Shown in pieces: positions 32,586 to 45,121 of a DNA stretch of 64,000 bases. The first letter of the stretch is position 1. Each line of letters starts with the position of its first letter. The position numbers and the translations under genes were made by a program. This DNA is from Rhodosorus marinus (taxonomy: Eukaryota; Rhodophyta; Stylonematophyceae; Stylonematales; Stylonemataceae): the NCBI GenBank assembly GCA_029953675.1, contig JAMWBK010000009.1, forward strand, positions 620,001-684,000, given 5' to 3'. Under the pieces are notes generated by a model. The model made no database searches and was not told the origin of the DNA. It saw only the letters and a list, made by a program, of their open reading frames with translations.

Positions 32586-33921
32586 TTAAACAGGTGTGAT
32601 GGAGCAAATCTTTCCACCGTTCCGGGTGATCTCCTGGAACTTCTTGTTCAGCTCGTCCTTGGAGCAGACAATAGCCTTGCTGGAGCGGGAGAAGGTGGAG
32701 TAGCCATTGGGGCGGGAGTACAGCTTGCCGACGCCCGAAACTCCAGACCTGCCACGGGCAGCAGTCTGTGCGAGTCCAGTGATCTCAATGCGGTAGAGGG
32801 GTCCCGGCGTGGCACCGAACTTGGAAGCCGGCGCAGAGTTGGTCGAGTTCCCTGATGCTCCCGGGGCAACGAAGCCCTCCACGAACACGGACCTTCCGGG
32901 CTCTATAACTGGGATCGGGATGGATCTGATTCCCTTGGAGTTCAGTGGGATTGGGTTGGTGATCGAGCCCTTGTCCGAGGTGGATCCACCACGCACAACC
33001 TACAGCCAGATTGTCCATTCCATCAGTCACCGTATTTGAGAAGTGAAAGCATGAGTAGAGGTCATACCTTGAAAAAGTGTGTGAACGAAGCCATGGATAG
33101 GTTGCACTCGGTCTTGTATCCTCTGTAGAAAGGCACCATCCAGTCTCCGAAGGCAAGGTCGTACTCTCCGTCATCAAAGAAGGCCTCGACAAACTTGTCG
33201 TAACCCTTGGCATCATACACGGCACTCTTGGCCCTGTACTGCTCAAGGCCGTCCGGGGTACGTCCAAGGAAATGCTTGAAGTTCATCTCGATGGCACCGT
33301 ACAATGGGCGGTTGTCAAAGAATCGCCTCTGGTATTCCTCGGTCTTGGCAAGCGCCACCACGAATTCCTTAACGGACAACTCTCCGAGCTTGAACTGGGA
33401 CTCGGGGACGGCCATCTCGGCCCTCTCAGATTCCATAATGTAAGCGTTGGCGAAGACATGATGGTAGATTGCATCAATGACCCTCTGGTAGTCAGTCGGA
33501 GAGACCTGGTTCATCGGGACTCCAGTGACCATGTACTTGTCCATGAACTTGTCGAGTCCAAGGCTTCCAAGGGCCTGGTTTCCAATTCCCATCATGATGG
33601 TGGCCTTACCCTTCGGGGCGGCCGACGAGATGGCAGCGCCAGTAAAGCCTAACGACGAAGAACAAAGAGCGCCTGAGTTAGTACCTCAGCTGAAAACTCG
33701 AATGCAGACTCAGAGCTAAAGCCCGACACATCTCCAATCCACTCTACAACCCTCGCACCCTATCCACAAGGCTACCTTGTGGATAGGGTTTTCGGATATT
33801 CCAAACGCCCCTCCGTCTCCCAGAAGAGCTCTGATCTACTTTCTTGACCAACTAACTTACCACTGCACTTGGCACCGGCGACATGGCCAGTCAAACTTCC
33901 AACACTCGACACGAACGCCAT
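32586..33921 (-). CDS. phycobilisome rod linker polypeptide, nuclear-encoded
   Basis: Linker that organises phycobiliprotein discs in the phycobilisome antenna on the stromal face of thylakoids. Three exons (33921..33861, 33648..33068, 32999..32586) give 351 residues. Exon 1 and the start of exon 2 encode a Ser/Ala/Gly-rich plastid transit-type leader (MAFVSSVGSLTGHVAGAKCS then GFTGAAISSAAPKGKAT) with the Phe often important in red-algal import. The PBS-linker domain occupies about residues 60-190 (YQRVIDAIYHHVFANAYIM, LSVKEFVVALAKTEEY, FFDNRPLYGAIEMNFKHFLG). The C-terminus has a CpcD-like domain (LYRIEITGLAQ ... FQEITRNGGKICSITPV). Whether it caps phycoerythrin or phycocyanin rods cannot be told. 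This gene is the main taxonomic clue. Confidence 0.95.
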
Positions 33922-36900
33922 TTTTCTCGCAAAAACTATTAGACACACCCCCGGCCTTTAAAACAGGAATCTAGTTTCTCAGTCCAAACTTCCCCTCACA
34001 AATGATTCCCCTCTCCAAACAACACAAAATCCACACCACCACTCCCACACCAGAAACTCTCTTCTCACGTTCCTTCCCCTCCGGACATCTGCAAATCCTC
34101 AAGCCCTATTTAATCCTGCAAAGTCACACACAATAAAGCCTACCCTTTTGGGGTTACACCACCCATCAAGAATACTCTCAAAAAAGTATTTACCAATAAA
34201 ACCTTTGAAGAATTACAAAAAACAAAAGGAAAACAATACCTCCCATAATACACTCTCACTACCCCCTCCCACTGGCTCTTGTTGACGGCCAGAACTCGAA
34301 AATTAATATATATTATCTAATAAATTTGAGGGGTTTCATGGAAACTGACCCATAACGCGATCTCGAAGTCTATACTTCCCTACGGGTTTTTGGGCTTTCT
34401 GAGAACGCCATCGAGCTCTCAGGGATCTCTCGGAGAAGCTTAGTGAGGAGGAAAAGTCGCCCCCCATATACCTCCATGCAAAGAACCGTACTCCAGCCCA
34501 ATAAATGATCCTTTTTTTTAAGAATACAAATTATGGACTTTTATGGATGGTTCCCTTAAGGGGAGGAATAATTCATGGATAAGTCTATGACCACAAGCCT
34601 TATCTATTCCGCGCACCCCCTTCCCCCTTCAGCTCAACTATTATTGTTCCATAATCTCTCCTGCCTTCTTGAATAAATCTAACGCGAACCCCCCGTTGCG
34701 GCGCTTCAAACCTCCCCCTTTGTTGGAGAATATCTCCACCGGAGCCTAATTTATTCATGGTTCAAGATTATATATAATGAATAAACCAAATAAAAACGCA
34801 CGTATACGTTATTATTGGATAAATTGGGTAAATATCCTTCCGCCGTCTACCCCCCCACCTCTTCTCATCTGTCCTGAGGGAGGACAGAAAATAATTACCC
34901 CAGTTATTGATCGGTGAGCATCCTACACCCCCTCACCCCTTTTTTTATGACCTGGGTCGGTGCTAGACTCTTGTTTATTTAAAAATATTTGGAGGGTGCG
35001 GAGACCGAGTGCAATCAAAGTTCGCAATCGGGAGTGCACCCGCACGAGGACAAGAACCCCCAACCAGGCTGAATCTATAATGACTGAATTCGGAGATTGT
35101 GAGTATTTTCTTTTCCAAAAAAATTTGAACCTCCGGCCGGGCGGGGGGTAAGAAGGAATTTCGAGGGTCGGGCAAGTGCCGATCGGTGGTGTGAAGAAAA
35201 TTCAAATAAACCACAAAACTCTTTTGCGAGGGAAGTCATGGTCGATCTCCTTCCCCCTCCCCCACCCTCCGCAGCTAAAAGCCGGCGTTTTTACTTTCTC
35301 CCTTCCAGATTGTTGTGAGGAACGAGATCCTGAGATATTTGTTGACTGATATCCTTTTCAATAATTTCAGACTTAAGGGAAAGAAAATGACTGAATGGTC
35401 CGATTTGCCAGGGGTCGGGTTTCTAGAGGATTGGTATGTTTGATCTGGAGCGCTAGTTCATACTCTGGAATATGCCTCTAAATATCTTGAAATACGAAGT
35501 TTACAATCTTCACTAGATACTCCGTTTTAGATTTTGGACGAGACCAGAAGTTGTTTTTGGATTAAAAATTGCATATGGAGCGCGGAAAAGCACTCCGAAA
35601 CGAACCCGAGTCTTTGGGCAAACTATTCATACGGAATAGTTCTTGTTCGGACTTTCAATGTCTGTGGTCGTCGTTGTGGGCTATGACGCTCTGGTTTTCA
35701 ATGCATTAGCCGCAGATCAAACGCATCTGAAGCTATCAGCATGCACGTGTGATGAAACGGATTCGTCTCCAGGCATTGGGTGTTCAAACGAGAAATTGTA
35801 CAACAGAAATGGTCTTGTTACTAAGCTGCTGGTGGACAGCTGTATGTGGGCAGGTTTTATTCCTGACGAAATTAGCTCCAGCATCGTATTTTGCATGGGG
35901 AGGCTTCAGGGTTGTGGTGGACACAAATTAGCTCCAGCATCGTATTTTGCATCAAGGCTTCAGGGTTGTGATGGACACAAACTAGCTCCAGCATCGTATT
36001 TTGCATGCAGGCTTCTCAGGGTTGTTGTGGACACAACACATTTGGGCGTGTATCAAGTTGTCAATGTTCCCATCCTAGGTGATGTGCAAGTTGGGTTCGG
36101 TAGGTAAGACTGTTCAGTCTTTAGTATCGGAACGGTATCGAGATTTGTCTATAGCCGGATCCGAAGCTTGGTAGACAGGAGCAAACCGCGCTTGAATACC
36201 TTCGCAGAACGGGAAGCTAGCACGTACGCAGTGAACAAGCCTTTCGTAGCACTGTGCTTCTAACTGAAGCTCAAAAAGCAAGCTTCTTGTTCTTGAAGCC
36301 TGCATAACGATGGCTCCACCGCGGGCTTTTAACGTCCCCCCGCTTAAGGTCTTCCAGAGGTTCGCTCTTAGCTTCAGATTGATCCCAAAGTAGAGGAACA
36401 ACCTAGACCTTTATTGCGCAATGTGTGGGCGACAACAACGGTGGAGACGAAATTATAGGGTTTTCTGATATAGGGCCAATTGTACCCGCGCATCCCACTA
36501 CTGGTCAACCTGATCTGGGCAGCCCAGCGAGGTTTCCATGCCTAGCTTTGCTCAAGTTCGCAATTCTGGGAAGCATTTGACTGCATGGCGATAATGTCAA
36601 TTTCAATACTGCAACAATTGTCCTACCATTATCGACAGGAAGCCTCTTGCCTCTGCCGCGGCAGGAGCACAGTTTCTCCTTATCAACGCAAACACTAACC
36701 CTTGGCTATTGACTTTTCGGACCCGATATGTTCCCAGTCATCGCGCGCAACCTTCGACAAAACCGTGACAAGAAAGCGGGATGACTGGTTTGTCGCAGGA
36801 AGCAGAAACGGACAAAATTTAAGCGAATCTCTTCTGCTTCCAATCAAAACCTTTGGCAAAACGGAACGCGAAGCAAATGCCATACGAACTTTATACTATA

Positions 36901-37525
36901 TGGTCTGCACTACTACGTGTTGACGAAAGCTCTTTTCATCGGCCACGGATTAGAAATCCCTATTTCTCGGTTTGGACGGAGGAGGACACAGCGCCTTCTT
37001 TTGGGCCGAAAGGTTCAGAGATAATCAAGTCGAGGAGCACACCACCACGAGCTGGGAGTATCAGCCAGCAGACAATAACGAGTTCAATACCAGGAGAGCA
37101 TTTGCAACACCCGGAAATCTTCACAGCCTAATCCGCTACTGCTCCAAGCTAGCAGCTGCCAGCCCGTATTGAAACGTCGTCACCATCCTAGCGCCTTCAG
37201 CTTCACACTAAATCTCTGAAACCAATCGAAATCTCGTACAAACCCAATCCGTTTCGGGTTTTAAGTGCGCTAAAATATCCAGTCATTTTTAAAGATATAT
37301 ATCTCCCATAAAACTTATTTCGGGAACATTTAGGAGGTTGTGATCTAAATTTGGTTATATATAGAAAATATGTATCCATCAAGTACGACTTTAGAAAGTC
37401 GGTTGGACATATGACATTGGCTAGGCGGTTGCTCCACGTGCGCGGGAAGCGGATGAGTGTTTGCCACTAGGGGCCCCAGAGGAATCACTCGAGCCATTGA
37501 ATGACCAGGCTTGGATATAACCAGT
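33922..37525. other. long intergenic stretch
   Basis: Upstream flank of the linker (C-rich 33980-34080 and about 34255-34270), A/T-rich 34140-34800 with several C runs, then mixed sequence. A frame at 35643-36107 (+) contains the triplicated repeat listed separately and is of doubtful coding status. At 36960-37172 (+) a stretch reading GGGHSAFFWAERFRDNQVEE looks protein-like and could be a lost or terminal exon; I cannot assign it. Confidence 0.45.
35874..36035. repeat. three tandem units of about 55 bp
   Basis: Units start at 35874, 35930 and 35984, each beginning AGCTCCAGCATCGTATTTTG and ending GG..GTGGACACAA with slight variation. Unit spacing is 56 then 54 bp, so the frame changes between copies. 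Confidence 0.9.
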
Positions 37526-38931
37526 ATGCCTGCCTTCGTATTCTCGCCTTTGTTGTCGAGCAACTCTGGCCGTCGGCGCGGGGCTTCAGTTACTGAGCTG
37601 ACCGAGGGTGAGGACGGTGAGGTTTCGAAAGAGATCGAGCGATATGTTTTGCGTCAGGTTAGAGAGAAGGTCTTGGAGAGCGGTAGGAGCGCTCTTGAAG
37701 AAAGCATCTACCTGGCCGGTAATGTTCTCGGCAAGGCGCCGTCAACGCAGCGAAAGCTCAAGAAACCAGAGGAACTGGCCGATGGAGATTCTGTTTTCGT
37801 CAAGGCGGGGTCTCCGCCAATGAGAGTCCATTGTAAGCTCTGCGAAGCTGTAGAGGAAAGGTAGGCAATGCAGCAACGCGGTTATAGCATTATTTCACCA
37901 ACGGCCTGAAAGTCTCTCGTCCATTGCTCCAACGAACACTGTAGTGCGTGCGGTTGGGATGGTTTGATGTTGCATGGGATGCTTGGCAGCACCTTCACGT
38001 ACCGGAGAATTCAGCCTCTCCTAGCTTCAAGAATGGGTGGGAAACTGGCGAGCATGGACTTGCCGGGTTTTGGCTTGACTGAGAGACCGAACTTATTGGC
38101 TTGGAGGCTGCTATCAAAGGATTCCCCGTACACACCTCGTCACGCGGAGGAGCTGACCCGGCAGGTTTGACAAGTAGAAGTCTCCTGCTAGTCCTTGAGA
38201 AGTTTCCAAGCTCACCTTTTCCCTACTTGATCACGGCAGGTTATGGCCAAGTTGAAGCTCAAAAACTCTGTACTCTTTGGGCATAGCATGGGTGCACCGG
38301 TTGCCCTGTCTGCAGCGCTGAATGGAGCACCAATATCCGGGCTTGTTCTGTTCTCCCCAGCGGTGAAGATTCAACAGGTGCCTTTCATGAAACAGTTCAT
38401 GAATACTTTCCTCACAGTCCCATGGGTCGGGAGGCGGGCAGTTCGGAAAAGCATGGAGAAGGCTGTCGAAGGCGATCGCGTCTACCATATGATCAAGAGA
38501 AACTTTCATGATCTCAGCAAAATCCCTTTGGAGGAGACGATTGATGGATACACGCAGCCATTGCGCGTTCAGGATTGGGACTCTGGACTTCAACACTACT
38601 ACTTGAACTTCGACGGATTCAACCTTTTGCAGGATTCTCGGATAAAGAGGCTTAATATTCCCGTCCTGGTGAGAGAAAATCCATCGGTACACGCGTACAG
38701 GATAATCTGTTCAGTGCTGATATGAGCGTCTCTCGTACGTTTCTGTAGATCATCTCAGGCGAACATGACAGGGTCCTGCATACAAGTGACATGAAGGCCC
38801 TGAGCAAAGCACTGCCCAACTCAAAGTTCCACGTTCTTCCCGATTGTGGACACATTCCGCAGGAGGAGAAGCCGGTCGAGACCTACAGTGTCATCGCAAA
38901 ATGGTTAGAATCGCTGCCAGCTCCGCGCTAG
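37526..38931 (+). CDS. alpha/beta hydrolase fold protein
   Basis: Serine hydrolase-fold enzyme of unknown substrate. Four exons (37526-37860, 37945-38164, 38240-38668, 38749-38931; GT-AG) give 388 residues. The first 110 residues are a charged, non-catalytic extension. The fold starts at LMLHGMLGSTFTYR (oxyanion HG). The nucleophile elbow is GHSMGA (Ser201), the acid is likely Asp335 in SGEHDRVL, and the histidine is His363 in DCGHIPQEE, so a full Ser-Asp-His triad is present. The strand order and MDLPGFGLTERP block resemble epoxide hydrolase/lipase-like family members. The start is the first ATG in frame with the exon, and no signal peptide is evident. Confidence 0.88.
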
Positions 38932-40720
38932 GATCCTAACAGCAATAACAATCCAACTACTTAAGCTACTTTTAGGAAAGACAGAATTAAAGAGAACGTA
39001 GGCATTCTCTATAGTTAATCAAGTACTGTTCAGACGCGTCCAAACTGACCTACCTCCGCAAAGCAGTATGACTAGAGCGAATCCCTCCTCAACCCCACCC
39101 TTCTTCGCAACTTTCAGCACGCGATATTGTGATCTCTGTTCAAGCTGTGCCACGCGATGATAAAAAGCACCAAAAGCAATCAAAGTCATCTAGATAACCA
39201 AAAAGAGGGATAAAGATAGGTTTTACTTTCGAAACTTTGAAAGGAGGGGTTACGTTAGTCTGGGGTTATCCCAGGGTGGCCCCTGGCAGCTCCACACTCA
39301 GACCCGCAGAGGAATCCCCCGACTTCGCTTAGCTATCTTGACCCCATGTCGGCTTGCGGTCGGACCCCCTCAAGATCACAAGACCCAGATTCTATGTACC
39401 TTTGAGCTCGGAGCGATGGCGCTTAGACTTCGTTCTCGTCCCAGGTACGTGCGTGCCTGGATCATATTTTCCAAGCATCATCGACGGTGTACAGCGAGAT
39501 CGATCCAAGCGCTTTCGAACCCTCGGTTGCCACACATGGCAGCGGGACTTCAGGTCTGTATATAGCCCGTCAGACTACGTTGGCTACTGAAGTCAACCCT
39601 TCCAGTCACAAACTGTCCAGCGGAGCTCGGCACCCCAAGCTCGGTCCTGGTCAATACAGCAAGCCATTCCTCCATTCCCCAATCCGCAAAATTTCTTCAA
39701 AAACAAACCCCCCAATCTATCTAAAACAATTACCAATTATCTCGAAATTATCTATAAAACTAATTATACGAAAGAACATCATTCCATAGTCACCCCCCCT
39801 CCCTGACACAATGCACTGGTTTCGAAACTTTTTTCCTCAATGATCAAATACTATTGAATTTACGAAAAATAATTCCACAAGAGAATCGCCTGCCCACTTC
39901 GTAGGGCAAAAACAGGGCTACCCTAAAAAATAGAAATAATCAATATCTGCTTCCTGAACGAAAGATATTGACTGTTTACTATATTTTAAAGTAAACAAAT
40001 TTGAGTAGCAGTCAATTTAAGTCACGATTTTGACTGAAGTAATAGAAGGATGGCGTCTGGTACCCGGAAAGTGGAGTAAGTTTTTCTGTTTTTGGTGACC
40101 AGATTATCAGGAGATAGAAAGTTGCCTTTTTATCCAGAAAAAGAGGGAGCAGGGGGGGGAGAGATTGTTGGAAGGTATTTAGAAAACTAAGTACCTTGAT
40201 TTGGATAGATATGGTATTGAAAATAGTTGGAGAGGACAAAAAAATTAAATTATAAGCAAATAACTTCCATATTATGTCAGATATTTGTCAAAGAAACTAA
40301 TTTAGGAGTGTTTAGGAAGGGGGGCCCGGAGGGTGGGGGGGAAAGGGGGGGAGGGTGGGGTGCGATCGGAGAGGTTTAAGAGAGAATGTGGACCGTATAA
40401 GAATGGTAGCAATGGCATGAAAGATAGGGATTTGGTTGTGTCCATTTACTTCATCTAGCGAGTGACAGTGGTAAGGAGAAGGAAGGAGGGAAGTAAGCCA
40501 GGCTTAAAGAGGAGACTCCAGAACGGGGTGAAGACTGGGATTTGGTTGAGGAGGTCGTGATGAGGTAGAGGTTTGGTGGATTTGGAGATTGATTTTTTGG
40601 GGGTTGGTGGGGCGCTGAGGTAGTCGGGATTCGTAGTCTGGGTAAGGAGGAGCGAAGGGAGATTGTGGAGGAAGGGTGACCAAGATTTTCGGTTTCTTGG
40701 TTTTGTTGGTGTTTTTGACG
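38932..40720. other. intergenic, no supported gene
   Basis: Unassigned mixed sequence to 39650, A/T-rich 39690-40260, then strongly G-rich on the plus strand (40318-40350 and 40460-40680) ahead of the aminopeptidase. No gene or RNA recognised. Confidence 0.5.
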
Positions 40721-43700
40721 ATGGTGGGTAGGACGGGATTTATCCTGCCCGGGCTGAATTTGGGTAGGAGGGTAGTGGCAGGTAATGTTTCGAGGGGAGT
40801 CGTTGTGTACTCGTCGATGAGATCTGCTGGTGGGCGGTCAGTATGGAGGCCGAGCGAAGGTACTTGTAGTTTTCCTTCTCTGGTTCAGGGTTTCTATTTG
40901 CTCCTGTTCGATCTGGTTTGGGGATATGTGTCTGAATCCTGACGGTGAATGTCCGTAGCAGGTTCAAGATCTTTGTCCAGAACGACCATGACCGCGACTA
41001 GTGTTCCCGTTAAGGAGGAGAAGTCTCTGCCTCCTGTGAAGTATCTGAAAGACTACGCTCCACCAGCCTACCTTGTGGAATCCGTAGATCTGACTTTCGA
41101 GCTAGACGATCCGGAAACTGTGGTTAAGAGCAAATTAGTGCTGGCCCTTAATCCAAAAGGAACAGCTGGCGACAGGAGTATTGTACTCGATGGCGATAAG
41201 GTATGAAATTGATAAAGAATCCTTCCCCCCTCTCGGCGTGTAGACTGAAACGCAACCGAGTTGTTCCCTAGGGATTGGAACTCGTAGAAGACTCCCTAAC
41301 GGTCGACGGCAAGGTTGTCCCAAGCTCTCAGTTTGAACTTACGGACAGTGGTCTCACGGTCTTTGAATCAGCGCTTCCAGAGTCGTCGGAGTCCCTGACT
41401 ATCGAATGTTCCGTCAAGAGCAACCCAGCTGCGAATAAGGCATTGGAAGGGCTTTACAAGAGTGGGGGAAACTTTTGCACACAGTGTGAGGCAGAAGGTT
41501 TCAGGCGCATTACGTTTTACCCCGATAGACCAGACGTTATGTCCGTTTTCACGACAACGATTGTCGCTGACAAGGAGAAATACCCGGTAGGATCATACCT
41601 TCTTTCATGTGAAGACCGTACAACAGCCTGCAGAGACTGAATCTGAATTGTCAAAACGACTTGTGGTGCAGGTATTACTGTCTAACGGCAACAAAGTGGA
41701 AGAAGGAGATGCTGAGGATGGCAAGCACTATGCAAAGTACGTTGACCCGCACCGAAAGCCCAGCTACTTGTTCGCGCTCGTGGCGGGTGACTTGGTCTGC
41801 AGTGAAGATACTTTTGAAACCATGAGCGGAAGAACTGTGGACCTGAAGATATTCGTCAGAGAGGGAGACGTTCAGAAGACTAAGCATGCCATGGAGTCCT
41901 TGAAGAGGTTGCACTCCTAACAAGCCTGGGCTTTTTTTTTTCCGCGCTCCAGTGCTGAACGAATCAAACACACGTTGCCTGTTATCCTGTCCAGATCCAT
42001 GCGGTGGGACGAGGAAACCTACGGGCGTGAATACGATCTAGACATTTTCAACGTCGTAGCGGTGGATGACTTCAATATGGGTGCGATGGAGAACAAGTCC
42101 CTGAACATCTTCAATTCTCGCTTCGTGCTCGTGAGTCCGGACACTGCCACCGATGCGGATTACAACAACGTTGAGGGTATTATTGCCCACGAATACTTTC
42201 ACAACTGGACTGGAAACCGCGTCACCTGCCGTGACTGGTTCCAACTCTCCCTGAAGGAGGGGCTCACAGTGTTTAGGGACCAGACCTTCAGTGCCGATAT
42301 GGTTAGTATTTTGCCGGCAGTGTGGAAACGAAGGATAGCGACTAACTCCTGGCTCTAAATTCGAATTCTTTTGCCATCTGGTGCAAGAGCTCGAAGGGCG
42401 TGAAGAGAATCAGTGATGTTGTCAGGCTTCGAGGGGCTCAGTTTCCTGAGGATGCGGGACCAATGGCGCATCCCATACGCCCGGAGTCCTTCATAGAGAT
42501 CAACAATTTCTACACTCAGACAGTCTATCAGAAGGGTGCCGAAGTGATCCGAATGCTGCACACAATTCTAGGACCGAAAGGTTTCCGCAAGGTCTGCCGA
42601 CGCTGAATGCTTCTTCTCTGTTTTCCCAGATTACCTGAAAGTGTTTTTTTTGTTGAACACCCGAAAACCCCCAGGGAACGGATTTGTACTTTGAAAGGCA
42701 TGATGGACAGGCCGTAACCTGCGAGGATTGGGTCCAGGCACTTCAAGACGCAAACCCGGAGATCGACCTTACTCAGTTCAGACGGTGGTATTCCCAGATC
42801 GGGACTCCGGTTGTGTCGTGCTCTACTGAGTACGACGAAAGCGAATCAACCCTAACGCTGAATTTGGAGCAGTCTAATCCTCAGCCAGACAGTGAAGAGA
42901 CCGGCGAGCCCCTGCTCATTCCAATTCGGATGGGATTGCTAGACTCGACAGGTACGGATGGGATTGATGGCCTCGACCCCTAAAACTTTCGGTTCAAGCA
43001 CAGCGGAGAAGACATCTCAAAATTTCTCATCTGAATTGTCTACAGGTCTCTCAATCCCCGTCGATATTGGCGACGGGCTTGTCGAAAACGACAAGGTGCT
43101 GAGTTTGACGAAGGCGAAGGAGACCTTTACCTTGAAGAATGTTCCCAAAGGTTCAGTTGCGTCCCTCTTTAGGGACTTTTCCGCGCCGATTAGGCTAGAG
43201 TACTCCGGTTAGTGAAAGCAGCACGTTCGAGCAGGTCACTTGCACAAGCTTATTCCGGATATCAATGTTTACTTGAAACCGGATGTGATTCTTTCTTGTT
43301 TTCTTCCAGATGGTCAAAGTACGGAAGAGCTTGCATTCCTTCTGGCGAACGAGACAAATGACTTCTCAAGGTGGGAAGCAGGCCAGAAGCTAGCGGCGAA
43401 TACAGTCCTTGGCTTCCTCGCTCGCGACGACGATGGTAGGCATTGCAAGCGCTGAGTAACGCGAGATTTGTAATTTAAAGCCCGGACTGAAGCCTAGCTC
43501 CGATTTCAATATTCACAGAGTATCCGGAGATAAGCGATAAGGTTGTGGAAGCGTACCGTGCGGTTCTACGGGATGAAAAGACCGATAAGGCTTTGGTCGC
43601 AGCGCTCCTGGCGATTCCGTCCAATCGCTTCATTGCTGACCTGATGAAGGTACCGCTATCAATTTTTAGAAATCTAAGCCAAGATCGAGCAACCTAATCG

Positions 43701-44695
43701 CTTCTGTATGGAATTTCTCAACGCTTAGGAGAATGACCCAATCCCCATTTTCAAAGCGAGAAGCCATTTGAAGAAAACCTTGGCGAAAGTGCTGAAAACA
43801 GAATTTGAGGACGTGCTCAAGGCGACTGAGGATCTAGGAGAGTACAGCATCGATCTGAAGGCTCAAGGCAAGCGGGCTCTTCACAACAGCGCGCTTGACT
43901 ATCTTGGCAGTCTCAGGGAGCCTGAGGTGATGAAGCAATGTCTTGAAACGGTACGGTGCAGGGCAGACAAGGAACAGCCACGATCCGTGTTTCCAATTCT
44001 CTAAGTTTTGGTTAAATCCCGTATCATGTCTCCATTGAAGGTGAGAGAGGGGAGAAACATGACGGAAGTCCTTGCCGCACTGAATGTACTGGCCGCCACG
44101 GATTCGGAGGAGCGTGATCTAGCATTGGCCACGTTTTATGACAAGTGGAAGGAGAACAATCTCGGTAGGTTCTTTCGAAGACTACAAACCGTGGGAAGTC
44201 CGGAACACACGCAATCTGACTTTTAAGTTATGGCTTGCGCTTGCAGTCATTTTGAAGTGGCTCGGTATTCAGGCCACAGCACCGAGGGAAGATGCGCTGC
44301 AGATTGTTAAGTCTCTCATGGAGCACGAGTCATTCGATATGACTGTTCCCAACAAGGTACGTCTGTGCACGGTCGGAGCCGCTGCATTCAAGATTCCTGA
44401 CCCATAGAGCTGTGATAACGTCTAGGTATACGCTGTTCTTGGTGGACTTAGTGCCAACGACTTCGGATACCACATAGGTGGTCAGGAGAGCTACGATTTT
44501 ATGGCCGACCAAATCATGCGGTTGGACGAGCTCAACCCACAGGTCGCTTCTAGAATGGCGAAATCTCTCTCTCTCTGGCGGCAGTACAAACCCGAAATCC
44601 AGGAGATGATATGCTCGGCTCTGAAGCGAATCGCGGACAAGGAGAACCTCTCATCTGATGTTTACGAGGTGGTTTCAAGGAGCCTTTCAGCATAG
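40721..44695 (+). CDS. M1 zinc aminopeptidase, bacterial PepN type
   Basis: Zinc aminopeptidase that trims N-terminal residues from peptides. Fourteen exons: 40721-40859, 40962-41200, 41272-41586, 41672-41907, 41995-42301, 42388-42591, 42675-42951, 43046-43207, 43310-43435, 43519-43649, 43729-43950, 44041-44164, 44247-44356, 44426-44695, giving 953 residues; E. coli PepN has 870. The exopeptidase motif GAMEN lies near 339-343 and zinc site [12 protein letters not shown] at 375-386, with the third ligand Glu398 in LKEGL. The whole C-terminal PepN domain is recognisable down to DLYE-like [12 protein letters not shown]. The N-terminal 70 residues are Arg/Ser/Gly-rich and may be an organelle presequence. 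Strong PepN resemblance suggests the plant/algal plastid-associated lineage. Some borders (donor GTTGCA of intron 4, acceptor of exon 6) are less certain. Confidence 0.9.
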
Positions 44696-45121
44696 GTGAA
44701 AATGAGTTCCGCTTTTTTTTTCTGAAGTCGTCGTCCCAGCGTCAATGAGAGCTGTTCAGATTGATCTGTAGCCTCGGGGAAAGTCTTCTCACCGTTGAAA
44801 GGAGTAACATACCAAAGGCCGGCGTCGTGACTTCTCCGTGCTAAAGCGCGATTGAAGATGAGAGCGTTATCCAATCCGGAAATCCGATGGCCTTTGCAAT
44901 TCTAAGTCTTCTGATCGGACTTGCACCGTTGGACTTTCGCGGCTTGCGAACTGGCCAGCTGACAATGTCAGTGCTTGTCGATTGTCACTAACGGGAAGGG
45001 CTGCAGGCTAGCTAGGGACTCGAAACCGGCCTTTGATTAGGTAACATCGAGAGCGTAGCGACTTTTGGGAGGAGACAACTGATTTATCTATTCCCTGGTT
45101 TGTTTTGGTGTGTTTGGTTTT
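44696..45121. other. intergenic between convergent genes
   Basis: Shared 3' flank of the aminopeptidase and the Mpv17-like gene. Nothing else seen. Confidence 0.6.
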
